From positions 62,001-126,000 of the forward strand of contig JALMLS010000228.1 in the NCBI GenBank assembly GCA_038496445.1: a DNA stretch of 64,000 nt. The letters are read 5' to 3'. The translations under genes and the position numbers were made by a program. Positions within the stretch are counted from its first letter, which is position 1; each line of letters begins with the position of its first letter. This DNA comes from Trichosphaerium sp. ATCC 40318 (Eukaryota > Discosea > Flabellinia > Trichosidae). This document shows positions 44,785-54,510 of this stretch, piece after piece. Under the pieces are notes generated by a model. That model had not been told where the DNA came from, made no database searches, and saw only the letters and a program-made list of their open reading frames with translations.

Positions 44785-47180
44785 ATGCAACCAAACTACG
44801 GAAATCCGTACCCAGGACAGCATGCACCACCTTATAATGCTGTTCCAGGCGGTATGAAGACGAACTCGATTTTGTTTGTACTAATTTTTTTTAAAAGTGC
44901 CAAATGCAGCTCCCGTGCCATCACGTACGCATAAAACAGTGAAAAGTTAATTTTAAAAGTTGAATTAGCTTACGTAAGTAAAATATACGCCATTGTCCAC
45001 CCTTATCATGATACGCACCAGCCAATGCCTTCAACTCACGAAAAAACTGAAGCCGTGTGAATTTACTTACCTAGGGGCATAATCCGTTACCTGCGTACCC
45101 TCCACAGCAATCAGCAATAGTACGTTCAATATGTTATAACTGATAGCGCAAACAATCGCTAACAGAATGTAGCCTCCCGTACAATACGCGCCACCAACAC
45201 AACTCATGTCCAACCTATCTATAAACCCAAGTACACCCGCATTAACGTATTTTTTCCTTCCCAATTAACTCCAAAAATAAGATGCGGCTTATCCGCCTGG
45301 TCCCTACCCAACTCCAGGTCCTGTAGGACCTTTACCACCTCAACACACAGCGTCATACACGCCTGCGTACCCTCCAGCGCCAACGCATAGCTACACTGCT
45401 CCCAATCCTGCGCCTATTCCCCATACACCTAGCTATGGTCCACCACCAACCCACACTTCTCCGTATCCACCTCCTGCCTATGGGGCACCACCTGTAGGAC
45501 CAGGATACGGCGCTCCACCTCCTCATGCTGTACCTGGACCTGTTCATGCCCCGCCACATCACGCAGCCCCAGGACCTGGGTATGGGGCGCCACCAGTGTC
45601 AATACCAAGAGGGCCACTACCAGGAGCGCATCCAGGTCACCATGCTCCACCTCAGTATCCTCATACACCTCAACAAGGTAATATCTTTTCTTAATTTCCT
45701 TGTTTGTCTTAATCATTCCTTAGGTGCTTCTTATCAAGCTTATTACAATTATTATGCGAACGTACCAATACAACAAGCATTCGCTCCTATTAGAGGAAAG
45801 AAAAGAGCGTTACTGATTGGATGTAATTACGAAAAAGATGCAAAGAGCAAACTTCGGTGAGTTTTATTTGCTTTAACTTTATTTCAAAATACTCATCTTA
45901 TTTATTTTAGAGGATGTGTTAATGATGTTAAAATGATACATGAGTTGCTTATCTCGAAGTTTCAGTATGCTCCGTACGTTATAAAGGCACTTTAAGTCAT
46001 AAACTTTAAGGTTTCTTCATTTTTGTAATAGTCTCAGTTGACCTTCCTGTTAGTGCTGATGTGCATTGTATGACTGATAAATCTGGTACTGGCGAGTTTT
46101 ATCCTACAAAAAGGAAGATAATGAAGCAATTTCGATGGCTTGTTTCCGGTGCTAGACCTGGTGATAGTCTTTTCTTTTTATTTTCTGGTCATGGTTCGCA
46201 AGTTCGTGGTACGTATTTGTAAAGTCTTGTTTTCTTTATATTGTATGTGTACGTAACTGTGTATTTGTAGATCTTGATGGTGACGAGTTGGACGGTATGG
46301 ATGAAGGTATTAGTAATAAAATTCTTTCGTTCCTTTCTAATTTTTTTATACAGCGATACTTCCGTTGGACTACCGTACAAAGGGGAAGATTATTGATGAT
46401 ATCATTCATGGTACATTGAAGTCGAGGGTTTTTATGTTAAGTTGTTTGTAGATGAACTTGTGAAACCTTTACCTGAAGGTGTAAGGATGACTGCAGTTAT
46501 GGATTGTTGTCATTCAGGCACAGGAATGGATTTGCCCTATGAGCATAAAGGTTTGTTCACAATGTTCTATTGTACACTTTATTTATGTCCTTTTTCAGAG
46601 CCTGAAGATATAGAAAGGGAGAATAGGATAAAACGAAGAAAAGAGAGACAGAACCGCAGACATAGGAAGAAGCATAGAGTTCGTATAATGGGTTCGTTCA
46701 GTTTTTTTTCAGTTTTTTGGCTTTTCTAAAGTTTCCTTAGGAGACTTTCATATTATGATTGCTGAAGCAGCTCCATCCTCTAGTATGTCTCCTAATATGA
46801 GTAAAGCGAAGAGGTACGTAAAAAAGAAAAATCAAAACAGTCACGTCGTTGTAAAGTCTTTTTTTTCTCAACCATATTTTAGGGAACAAATCTACAGAAA
46901 AAATATGGCTAAAATATCAAGAGCTGATGTTGTCCTTTTCAGTGGGTGTGCTGACGACCAAACAAGTTCAGATACTTCTGCTTTAACAGGAAGACATGGA
47001 GGTGCTATGTGTTATGCATTCACACATGCATTAGAGACTCCAGGTTTGACATATCGTCAACTTCTTAGAAAAATGAGAGATATCCTTAAAGGTCAAAATT
47101 CATCGGGAAGAAAGTTCTCTCAAATACCTCAAGTATCTACTGGACGTCCTTTTAACCTTGACCAACCTTTCGGAATGTAA
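44785..47180 (+). CDS. Type I metacaspase with long Pro/Gln/Tyr-rich prodomain
   Basis: Caspase-fold cysteine protease that cuts after Arg/Lys, linked to cell death and protein quality control. The ATG at 44785 starts [20 protein letters not shown]. Several small exons (45070-45110, 45170-45240, 45280-45680) add Pro-rich repeats such as [18 protein letters not shown] and [14 protein letters not shown]. The p20 part starts [28 protein letters not shown] and [14 protein letters not shown] (catalytic His), then [20 protein letters not shown] (catalytic Cys). A basic insert [20 protein letters not shown] follows. The p10 part has [20 protein letters not shown] and [13 protein letters not shown], ending NLDQPFGM at 47180. 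Both catalytic residues are present. No zinc-finger prodomain is seen, only the Pro-rich one. Confidence 0.93.
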
Positions 47181-47611
47181 TAAATAAACTTAAAAATACT
47201 GTTACCCTAACTTCAGATGAAGACTAAATGCGCATTATTTTTTTGTTTTTCGCAACGTGATCTTAAACTAGGCCTGTCATAGATGGGCGTAACGTTACAG
47301 TACCGAAAAACTTAATTTTTTTCAGAGCCGTAATGGTGTAGTGGCAGTATGATAGTAATAAGTTCAGGATGATATCAGTGAATGTTACTATTTCAATGAA
47401 CACAAACACATCGGAAAAATAAGTTGTTTTTACCGGAGCGCTTTAATTTCCCTGTTAGTCTATGTATCACCCAAATAAGAACAAACCAATGTACTACGTG
47501 GGTATTTGCGTACCAGAGAATTTTGTAAAAAAGTAGCAGTTCCACAGCTCTAAAAATGTCAAGTTTTCATTTTATCTCAATACACTTGCCTGTTACAACA
47601 AACTAATCCAA
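47181..47611. other. Intergenic stretch, no gene seen
   Basis: Lies between the metacaspase stop and the acyltransferase start. A tRNA A-box-like word (TGGTGTAGTGGCAGTA, about 47333) is present but no matching B box or cloverleaf follows, so I do not call a tRNA. Confidence 0.5.
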
Positions 47612-48892
47612 ATGGACTTTATCACAAATACTATTGCCAATCGTCATGAAATACCTTGGGCTATCCCAGCTACTGTAGGTGTTACAGCTATCTTGACCTT
47701 CTTTACGAACCGCTATGCGCCGAATAAGCTTACGAGATGCATTGCAGCGAGTATAATATCCGTGCCGCTCTTATTATACCCTATCGGTGGTACTATTGGC
47801 ACCGCCACTGTGATGATGGCTTCTAGCGTTACTTTTATGGTTGCCGGCCGCATTTTGGCACATGCCATTCTTACAAACCCAGACGAAACACAACAAGATA
47901 AAAAGGATGACACAACAAAAAAACGACCTTCGTTTGTTTCTGATTTTCTGTTGTGGATTGGAAGCTTTGCTTTTTATTTTCTCTCCTTACGACAAACAGA
48001 AATGGCCAAGAGAATCCCAGAACGCAAAGATAGACAATGGAAACCGATCATCTACGCATCCTTAACCGAGTTGGCTTCAGCACTATGTAAGTCGCTCACT
48101 CTCCCGTTTATTGAACGCGCTCTATTCTACTTGACTACAACAGGACGTCAGGCAGCGGATTTGGCCCTAACAACAACACTTGCCAACAACGCTAACAGCG
48201 TAGCCTATCCTCTGTTCTTCTTATCAGCATACACATCCAGGTATCTTCACTCATGCTCAGAGACTTTTCTTTTTGCTACAATCGTCGCTGGATGTGCTGT
48301 TCCTTTCTTTGATGTAGTAAACGCTGTACTGCGTCTGTTGAGCAAAGGAGAGTACGAGATTATGCCTTTTCATAGCTGGGTATACTCTTCCAAGAGTTTA
48401 AGGGATCTCTGGGGCAAAAGGTACAATCGCATTGTCAATTACTGGCTAAGACAAACACTCTTTGATCCATTGAGATTCGATTATAAAATGTCAAATGCTG
48501 TTGTTGGTAATATATGCTTTGGAGTAAGTGCTATTCTTCACGTGTATGTAACTGCATTCACTTTTGGTGGAGGTGTACAAAAAGCTTTAAGGTCTTTATC
48601 TTTTTTTGTACTTCATGGATTTCTATGCACATATGAGCGATCTCTTATTAAAGGATTTAAGAAAATAATGGGATATGAAGATAATGGAATAACTGGTCGT
48701 GTATGGACTTATACTGTCATGTTCCTTTCGTTGCCTATTTACCTTGGTCACTTTACTGAAAGGTATCCTGAATGGGGTGTGACAAATCCTCTAACAGCTC
48801 CTGATTGGGCTCATTCTTTATGCGATTATTTGCTACCTTCTGCTTCTCAATACTCTTTAAAGAGCATCACAGAATCGTTTCCATCAAAGTAG
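47612..48892 (+). CDS. Wax-synthase-domain (MBOAT-like) membrane acyltransferase, intronless
   Basis: 426 residues in one exon, from ATG 47612. There are about eight hydrophobic segments, the first at residues 15-35 (WAIPATVGVTAILTFF) and others at 48-85, 110-128 and 195-245. The diagnostic region is at residues 250-345: FHSWVYSSKSLRDLWGKRYN, then VSAILHVYVTAFTFGG with the conserved His, and SLSFFVLHGFLCTYE. This matches the wax synthase family, which esterifies fatty alcohols or sterols with acyl-CoA in the ER membrane. The acceptor alcohol is unknown. AATAAA lies at 48905. The lack of introns contrasts with the intron-rich genes on either side. Confidence 0.8.
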   Translation: MDFITNTIANRHEIPWAIPATVGVTAILTFFTNRYAPNKLTRCIAASIISVPLLLYPIGGTIGTATVMMASSVTFMVAGRILAHAILTNPDETQQDKKDDTTKKRPSFVSDFLLWIGSFAFYFLSLRQTEMAKRIPERKDRQWKPIIYASLTELASALCKSLTLPFIERALFYLTTTGRQAADLALTTTLANNANSVAYPLFFLSAYTSRYLHSCSETFLFATIVAGCAVPFFDVVNAVLRLLSKGEYEIMPFHSWVYSSKSLRDLWGKRYNRIVNYWLRQTLFDPLRFDYKMSNAVVGNICFGVSAILHVYVTAFTFGGGVQKALRSLSFFVLHGFLCTYERSLIKGFKKIMGYEDNGITGRVWTYTVMFLSLPIYLGHFTERYPEWGVTNPLTAPDWAHSLCDYLLPSASQYSLKSITESFPSK

Positions 48893-49024
48893 TAATGTAA
48901 AAAAAATAAAATAATTTGCATACACTGTTATTTAAGACCTTTATTACCAACACGTGAAATTGATTTCTGGGTCGTTAACAAAAAAGGGAGCAGTTCTCAG
49001 GCTATTTTCAAAATAATGTTAACA

Positions 49025-49651
49025 TTACCACCATACTACTTCTGTTATTACGTTAGAACCTTTGAGTGCTTTGATACCTTTGTCTGTTACTGAAGTACCA
49101 CCAAGTGAAATAGTATGAACACCTTTTAATCTCTTGATACCTTTATCCCCAACCTGTGTACAAAGAGTAAGGCAAATAGTATGAACTCCTCGCAAGGCTT
49201 TGACTCCTTTATCTGTGACATAAGTGTTTCTAAGGTTAATGGTATGAACACCTTTAAGTAATTTGATACTTCCGTCTCTGATATCCTGACAATTCGTGAG
49301 ATCAATAGAATGTACATTTCCAGAAATCGCTTCCAAATCAGTGTCACTGATATCACGCCTTCTGGAAGCATCAATATTACGGCATCCCTTCAATAGCGAA
49401 AATAATGTATTGGTGCCAGTCAATGTAATCACAGTATTATTCTTTACGCCGTTGTACTGTTTGATCTTTAAAATATCTTCAACTGAAGAAACATAAACCT
49501 TTTCATATCCAACAATATCATGAATGATATCAGCCATCATACGGCATGACTGAGCCACAGCAAATCTGGACTTTGCACATGTTTTATTTAGAATACTTGA
49601 GATCACTTCTACTGGAAAATCAAGAATAGATTGTTGTTCTTTTTTGTCCAC
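49025..49651 (-). CDS. Short F-box / leucine-rich-repeat protein
   Basis: Single-exon frame with an F-box-like start (ILDFPVEVISSILNKTCAKS), then about five LRR units of 21-23 residues: HSIDLTNCQDIRDGSIKLLK, VHTINLRNTYVTDKGVKALR, VHTICLTLCTQVGDKGIKRL, VHTISLGGTSVTDKGIKALK. F-box proteins link substrates to SCF ubiquitin ligases and LRRs choose the substrate. The frame has no ATG before the F-box: it runs on through GTG 49651 to an upstream stop. An ATG at 49701 (MNKSD) lies in another frame and could be joined only by a poor 35-base intron with a GTCCGA donor. So the 5' end is either spliced, shifted or decayed. It is a paralogue of the larger gene at 50357-51646. Confidence 0.7.
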   Translation of the reverse strand: MDKKEQQSILDFPVEVISSILNKTCAKSRFAVAQSCRMMADIIHDIVGYEKVYVSSVEDILKIKQYNGVKNNTVITLTGTNTLFSLLKGCRNIDASRRRDISDTDLEAISGNVHSIDLTNCQDIRDGSIKLLKGVHTINLRNTYVTDKGVKALRGVHTICLTLCTQVGDKGIKRLKGVHTISLGGTSVTDKGIKALKGSNVITEVVWW

Positions 49652-49997
49652 GTGCGTTCTGGTTTTTTTTATGATTAGGTAAGCTGTCGGACTTGTTCAT
49701 TTTCTGAGAATATTTTGTTTTATAAACTAGCGGGAACGCGAAAAATTTGTTGACGTACTCCCTTGCATGGTTGCGTTTTGAAGCTTCAACAGTAACTGGA
49801 ACGGCGTTGTTGTCTGTCTGTTTGATAAGGATTTGGTCTATTTGTTGTATGAGACGCGTATTTGAGAGATTTAAAACGCTTTCGACTTGTTTTACGACTG
49901 TTTTAGTATTTTCATCTGTAAGTTTACTAAACGCTTCTGTATGGTTCTCACGATAATATCTGATCACTTGGTCAACTGAAACGGTTAATGAAGTCAT
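49620..49997 (-). CDS. Small unrecognised protein, possibly the 5' part of the F-box gene
   Basis: The ATG at 49997 gives 125 residues: MTSLTVSVDQVIRYYRENHT, then TDENTKTVVKQVESVLNLSN and RLIQQIDQILIKQTDNNAVP, amphipathic helices that could form a coiled coil, and a basic tail KKNQNARGQKRTT. It overlaps the F-box frame by 32 bases in another frame. A decayed related copy at 44.6 kb shows that the sequence has been duplicated, which supports it being or having been a gene. It may be a separate gene or an N-terminal exon. No family recognised. Confidence 0.45.
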   Translation of the reverse strand: MTSLTVSVDQVIRYYRENHTEAFSKLTDENTKTVVKQVESVLNLSNTRLIQQIDQILIKQTDNNAVPVTVEASKRNHAREYVNKFFAFPLVYKTKYSQKMNKSDSLPNHKKNQNARGQKRTTIYS

Positions 49998-49999
49998 GA

Positions 50000-50257
50000 T
50001 TAGTTGTCTGTGGGGTATGTAATTACCTTTTTTAAGCGAGATTTGCTGCTAAGCCAAAAATAGTTTATGAGTTTTATTACCAAGGCATCTTGGTAGTTGC
50101 CTGACGTACTATAATGATATTCAAACATGTACAACCGAAGGCTACATCGTATGTTCGAAAAAGTCATAGCATTCAGAATCTTCAAACTGTTGTCTATGCG
50201 CTGGAATTGACCCATTCTTAGCAAGCCTTCCTGTTGGGGCTTACTAAGGGTTGACAT
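50000..50257 (-). CDS. Small hypothetical ORF
   Basis: The ATG at 50257 gives 85 residues (MSTLSKPQQEGLLRMGQFQ...), with a helical, aromatic middle (LRLYMFEYHYSTSGNYQDAL). It ends three bases before the ATG of the next small ORF at 49997. A donor-like GTAATT follows SRLKK, but I could not find an acceptor that keeps the frame of the next ORF. Nothing recognised; it may be an exon or chance. Confidence 0.25.
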   Translation of the reverse strand: MSTLSKPQQEGLLRMGQFQRIDNSLKILNAMTFSNIRCSLRLYMFEYHYSTSGNYQDALVIKLINYFWLSSKSRLKKVITYPTDN

Positions 50258-50356
50258 TTGGAGCTGCACCAAAAACAATATGTACTTTTAATGTTAAAGG
50301 TTTTATTTACACTCTTGAAGAGTAACTAGCAAAAAATTATACCTCTTTGACAATTG

Positions 50357-51646
50357 TCAACACTTGCACATACCAGTGCAACCTCTATCACATGCTTCAA
50401 CTTTATGAACTCCTACTAAAGCCTTTATACCATCACGTGTCACTTTTGTATAACGAACATCAATTGTATGTACTCCAGTAAGTGCTTTAATACCCTCGTT
50501 TGTCACCTTTGTGTTGTATAAATTTATTGTATGAACACCAGCCAGTGCCTCAATTCCCATATCTGTTATCTGACAACAAGACAAGTCAATGGTATGAACT
50601 CCTTTCAATGCCTTAATACCTTCATCCGTTACATCGGTATAACTTAAAATAATTGAATGAACCCCTGCCAATGCCTTAACTCCCTTGTCTGTCACACTTT
50701 TGGCACGTTTTAAGCATATTGTATGAACTCCTGCAAGTGCTTTGATGCCATCATCTGTTACAAAATAACAATTTTCTAAATCAATGGAATGAACTCCAGC
50801 CAAAGCTCTTATACCTACATCTGTCACCCGTGTGTAGTTTAACTTGATTGTATGAACTCCAGCCAATGTTGTAATGCCTTTGTCAGTTACTTTTCGGTTG
50901 CCGTATAAACTTATTGTGTGAGCTCCAGCCAAATACTTTATTCCCTTATCTGTTATTTGATGACAACCACATAAATCAATGGTATGAACTCCAGCCAATG
51001 CCTTGATACCCTTATCTGTTACTTTTGTACCCCAAAGGTTAATTGTATGAACACCTGCCAATCTTGTAACACTTCTATCACTGACATCTGTGTTACTTAT
51101 ATCTATGGTATGAACTCCTGCTAATGCTGTTATACCTTCATCTGTCACCATTGTTTGGTTTACTAAGATAGTATGAACTCCAGCCAATGCCTTTATACCT
51201 TCATCTGTTATTTGCTGACAACCACTTAAAACAATCCTGTGTATGCCAGCAAGTTGTTTAATATGATCATCTGTCACTTTGAAACAATTTCTGAGGTCAA
51301 TACTGTTAACAATCTTCAAGCGTTTAAAATCAACTTTAACAATGTCCGATACTACAAGGCTATGCACTCCTTTAAGGTACTTCAAGTGCTTTTCCCGGAG
51401 AGGGAAAAGAACAGTAATAGTGCCTGTTTTGATAAGATGTTTGGCTTTTTTGTGCAGGTTTTTCAGTTCTTTTTCAGTTTTGATGATGACATCTATTCCG
51501 GAGTACCTAAGGTGCTTTATAGCGATGCTTGCGAGTAGTTTAGATGTATGTGCCACTGAGTGTAGAGAAAACGCCGAAACGAACTGGAGAATATGTACAA
51601 TAACTTCAACAGGTATCTCATCAAAGAACGCACTGTGTTTATTCAT
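50357..51646 (-). CDS. F-box protein with about fourteen very regular leucine-rich repeats, intronless
   Basis: 429 residues from ATG 51646. An F-box-like N-terminus (MNKHSAFFDEIPVEVIVHIL, HTSKLLASIAIKHL) and a helical linker are followed from residue about 105 by roughly fourteen units of 21-22 residues with the pattern VHTIDLxxxxVTDKGIKALAG, for example VHTINLWGTKVTDKGIKALA and VHTIDLCGCHQITDKGIKYL. The C-terminus is Cys-bearing (CDRGCTGMCKC). The F-box suggests an SCF substrate receptor. The units are more alike than LRRs usually are, so the array has probably grown or been homogenised recently. Similar ALAGVHTI-type arrays are, to my knowledge, frequent in giant-virus and amoeba/algal proteins; a search is needed to confirm. 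Confidence 0.85.
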   Translation of the reverse strand: MNKHSAFFDEIPVEVIVHILQFVSAFSLHSVAHTSKLLASIAIKHLRYSGIDVIIKTEKELKNLHKKAKHLIKTGTITVLFPLREKHLKYLKGVHSLVVSDIVKVDFKRLKIVNSIDLRNCFKVTDDHIKQLAGIHRIVLSGCQQITDEGIKALAGVHTILVNQTMVTDEGITALAGVHTIDISNTDVSDRSVTRLAGVHTINLWGTKVTDKGIKALAGVHTIDLCGCHQITDKGIKYLAGAHTISLYGNRKVTDKGITTLAGVHTIKLNYTRVTDVGIRALAGVHSIDLENCYFVTDDGIKALAGVHTICLKRAKSVTDKGVKALAGVHSIILSYTDVTDEGIKALKGVHTIDLSCCQITDMGIEALAGVHTINLYNTKVTNEGIKALTGVHTIDVRYTKVTRDGIKALVGVHKVEACDRGCTGMCKC

Positions 51647-51872
51647 TTGCTCTTGTGTTTTCTATTAATAGAAATATTACACGTGTAATAGAAGAAATAA
51701 CCTGACCGTTGTTTAAGCTTATTTCTTATTATTCGTACATAAAATGATGATGTTGCTTCTATCATAGGTCCTAAACTTAATAATCTATTACAGAAAGTCC
51801 GACAAAAAGACACCATGAGATAACTTCAGTAGGGGTTTTTTTTTTATTTTTTTATGTAGTGTTAACACAAAA

Positions 51873-54355
51873 CTAATCTTCTATGCTTAGCTCCTTAAAT
51901 AATGCCCTTGCTCCTTTTTTAACATGCTTATTAGAAGACTCACTTAGATGTTCTAGTATAGGTAATACAACACCATCTTTGTACTTTTGAAAATTAGTGG
52001 TGTAAGCGTCTAAAAAAAGAAATAAGTTAGAAATAGCCCTTACAATAAAGTAAACTCTTTAGCCATATCTGAACCTTTAGGACAAAACTAAAGCTTCAAA
52101 ACAGACGTGAAGAGGGAAATAAATAAGCTTTATTAACAAAATTAACGTATTGTCATACTCAAAACACATGCCATTCACTTGTTTCACGACGAACTTTTGA
52201 AAGAAAAAAAGAAGAAAAGAAAGGAAGAGAAAAGCGAGTTTTTTCGTACCGTTAGCACTGCACATGTAGAAAGTTATACCAACACAGTTGTATTGTATAT
52301 TATCAAACCCTTCATCTCTATATATCTCTTCCAGTAAATCGACAATAGCACTAATAAGCCCAGCTCTTTCGAAAACCTCTTGATTTTTTTCTAGAGAGTA
52401 ATTAACAAAGGGTGTAACTTGGTTTCTCTAGTTTTCTGTACCATGATTTCTGATTAAATCTAATATTGCCTCAGATACACGTATTAGAAGGTTCTCACTG
52501 GCATCTTTACAGCTCAACTTGCGTATTTATTAGCAATGAGAACATAACACCTAAAACGTACTAAATCGAGAAGTAGCTGTATGACTTCTGTATTTGTAAA
52601 GAGACTTTGCATTGTCCCTACAAGCGTTGTTAAAATTAAGTTGGTCCCCAAACATTAACTAAAACCCGTACCATCTCTACTCACTAGAGAATCTATAGAA
52701 TACGCCGCCACAGTAGCAACTGATTCCTGAATCACAAGTTAAACAACTTTTTTAAAACATAACATCTCAGATGATTCTTCTGCGCTCATACCTCATCCTT
52801 CAACATGTTTATCAATACGTCAATAACGCCTTTATCTGCAACCACAAGTCTACTTTCTCCTACATGTTGTTAAAACGATAGAAGAAAAAAACATGACACT
52901 TACTGTCTTCAACACACATTTCTGCCAACGCCAGGGCAGCCTGTACAAAATAATAAGAACCCACGAAACATAGTATATTTCAAACGAAGTCTTATGCGTT
53001 TATGGGGTTTTTTGGTAGCTGGTAAGGAAAGAAATTTAAAGTGTTGAACAGTTCGAACTTTGTGAGAAAAAAAAATAAAACATTGACACGTGCATATTTC
53101 ATCAACTCTCCGCCGTTTTGATTTTTTAATACTTCCACTACCTATTTCAATTTAAATATATTACTCACAGAGTAAGTCAATAATACTCACTTCCAATAAG
53201 ATTTGCTTCTCCCTCATTCTTCGCTTCACATTCGCTAAAAAAGTAAAAAGTAAGAATCAAAAAAAAAAAATAAAGCTTGTACAGTTTCCTGAACACAACG
53301 CCACTATTAATCGACATGTCTAGATAAAGTTAACTCAAATACGTCTGCACATTACTTTTTGAAAACAAACGGTGTATGTGATTGTCAAGTTTACCTTTGT
53401 TTGTACATCGATGGGGGAATTTGAAGTGATTAATGTATATATTGTATCAACGATACCCTGATCATAGCATAATTCTTGTATTGACATTTTAGCATATGCT
53501 TGTTTATATAAGATATCTAGCGCTTGTATTTGAACGTCTGGGTATCCACATCCAATAGCACTAGAGGAAACACGCGTCAAAAATGGGTAGGTCAATTTCT
53601 TTTTTAAAGTTACCAAACAAACGCTTCTATGATATGTTCCTCTGCTTGTATAGGTTTCTCATCTAACCAAAAAAGCACCTACATACGCATCTTGAGATAA
53701 TAAATGACATTTTTGACTTGCTAGCGTACCTCTTGTGCGAGATTCGCGGCAATTGCTTTTACTGATGCAGAAGAAAGTGAAATTCCTTTAAATACACCAA
53801 GTAATCCATTTTTATTGTCTTCATCGAGCAACAACGTACGCAGCTTTTCTTTCACGTGTTAGTATTATTAAAAGGGAAGTTTATATCAAAAAACATTGTA
53901 AAAAAGGAATTAAAAGATATTGTACCGCTTGACGGTGATACACGAGATAAAAGAGTCCATGCAGCTTCAGCAATCAATTCATGTTCACTTAGCAAAAAAG
54001 GTAATATTTTCGGTAGTGCTGGCTCTATATTTGCTCCTATTTTCTTTTTTAGTGTACTAGCGCTCGTAGTGTACGTATTTATAACTAACCTCTCTTTGCT
54101 AGAGTCATGACACGTGATAGTAGAGGTGTAAGTGTTGAACCTTTTGCCTTTTGAAGAAGTTCTAAGATTTTATTGAGCTCTTTTGTTTTACTGCCGTTTG
54201 TGTCTCCCCTAAAAACGTTTTTATTTTATTAAAGTGTTCGAGCACTTTCTAGATATAATGAAGTGTAATGATCGTTATAAAAAAGCAATAACATACTGTG
54301 TTAGGTAAATATACACTTCAGAGATGTTGACTTTTTTCTGCGCTTGTTTTTCCAT
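51873..54355 (-). CDS. Armadillo/HEAT-repeat protein
   Basis: The ATG at 54355 starts MEKQAQKKVNISEVYIYLTQ. At least a dozen small exons follow, each carrying parts of helical repeats: KELNKILELLQKAKGSTLTP, ALPKILPFLLSEHELIAEAA, GLLGVFKGISLSSASVKAIA, YPDVQIQALDILYKQAYAKM, VVEVLKNQNGGE, AALALAEMCVED, GVIDVLINMLKDE, ESVATVAAYSIDSLVSRDG, LISAIVDLLEEIYRDEGFDN. It ends HVKKGARALFKELSIED at 51873. The repeat pattern is that of armadillo solenoids, which scaffold protein complexes. No kinase or other catalytic part. Its start lies about 155 bases downstream of the end of the next minus-strand gene, which also has ARM-like repeats. Specific role unknown. Confidence 0.7.
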
Positions 54356-54510
54356 TACAATCTTTTGCTCTCTTAGCCGAAACTAGCGGTCACGTGAGTT
54401 ACCAAATAGAGCACGTGCGCGTAAAAATGAATTTCGGTTATCGATCATAATATGACATTTTTATAATAATAAACATTATTAACCCATAAAACGTGATAGT
54501 TGTTACTTAA

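Noticed and set aside
47325-47400. tRNA-like word in the gap before the acyltransferase gene
   Set aside because: A-box resemblance only; no B box, no anticodon arm and no acceptor pairing.
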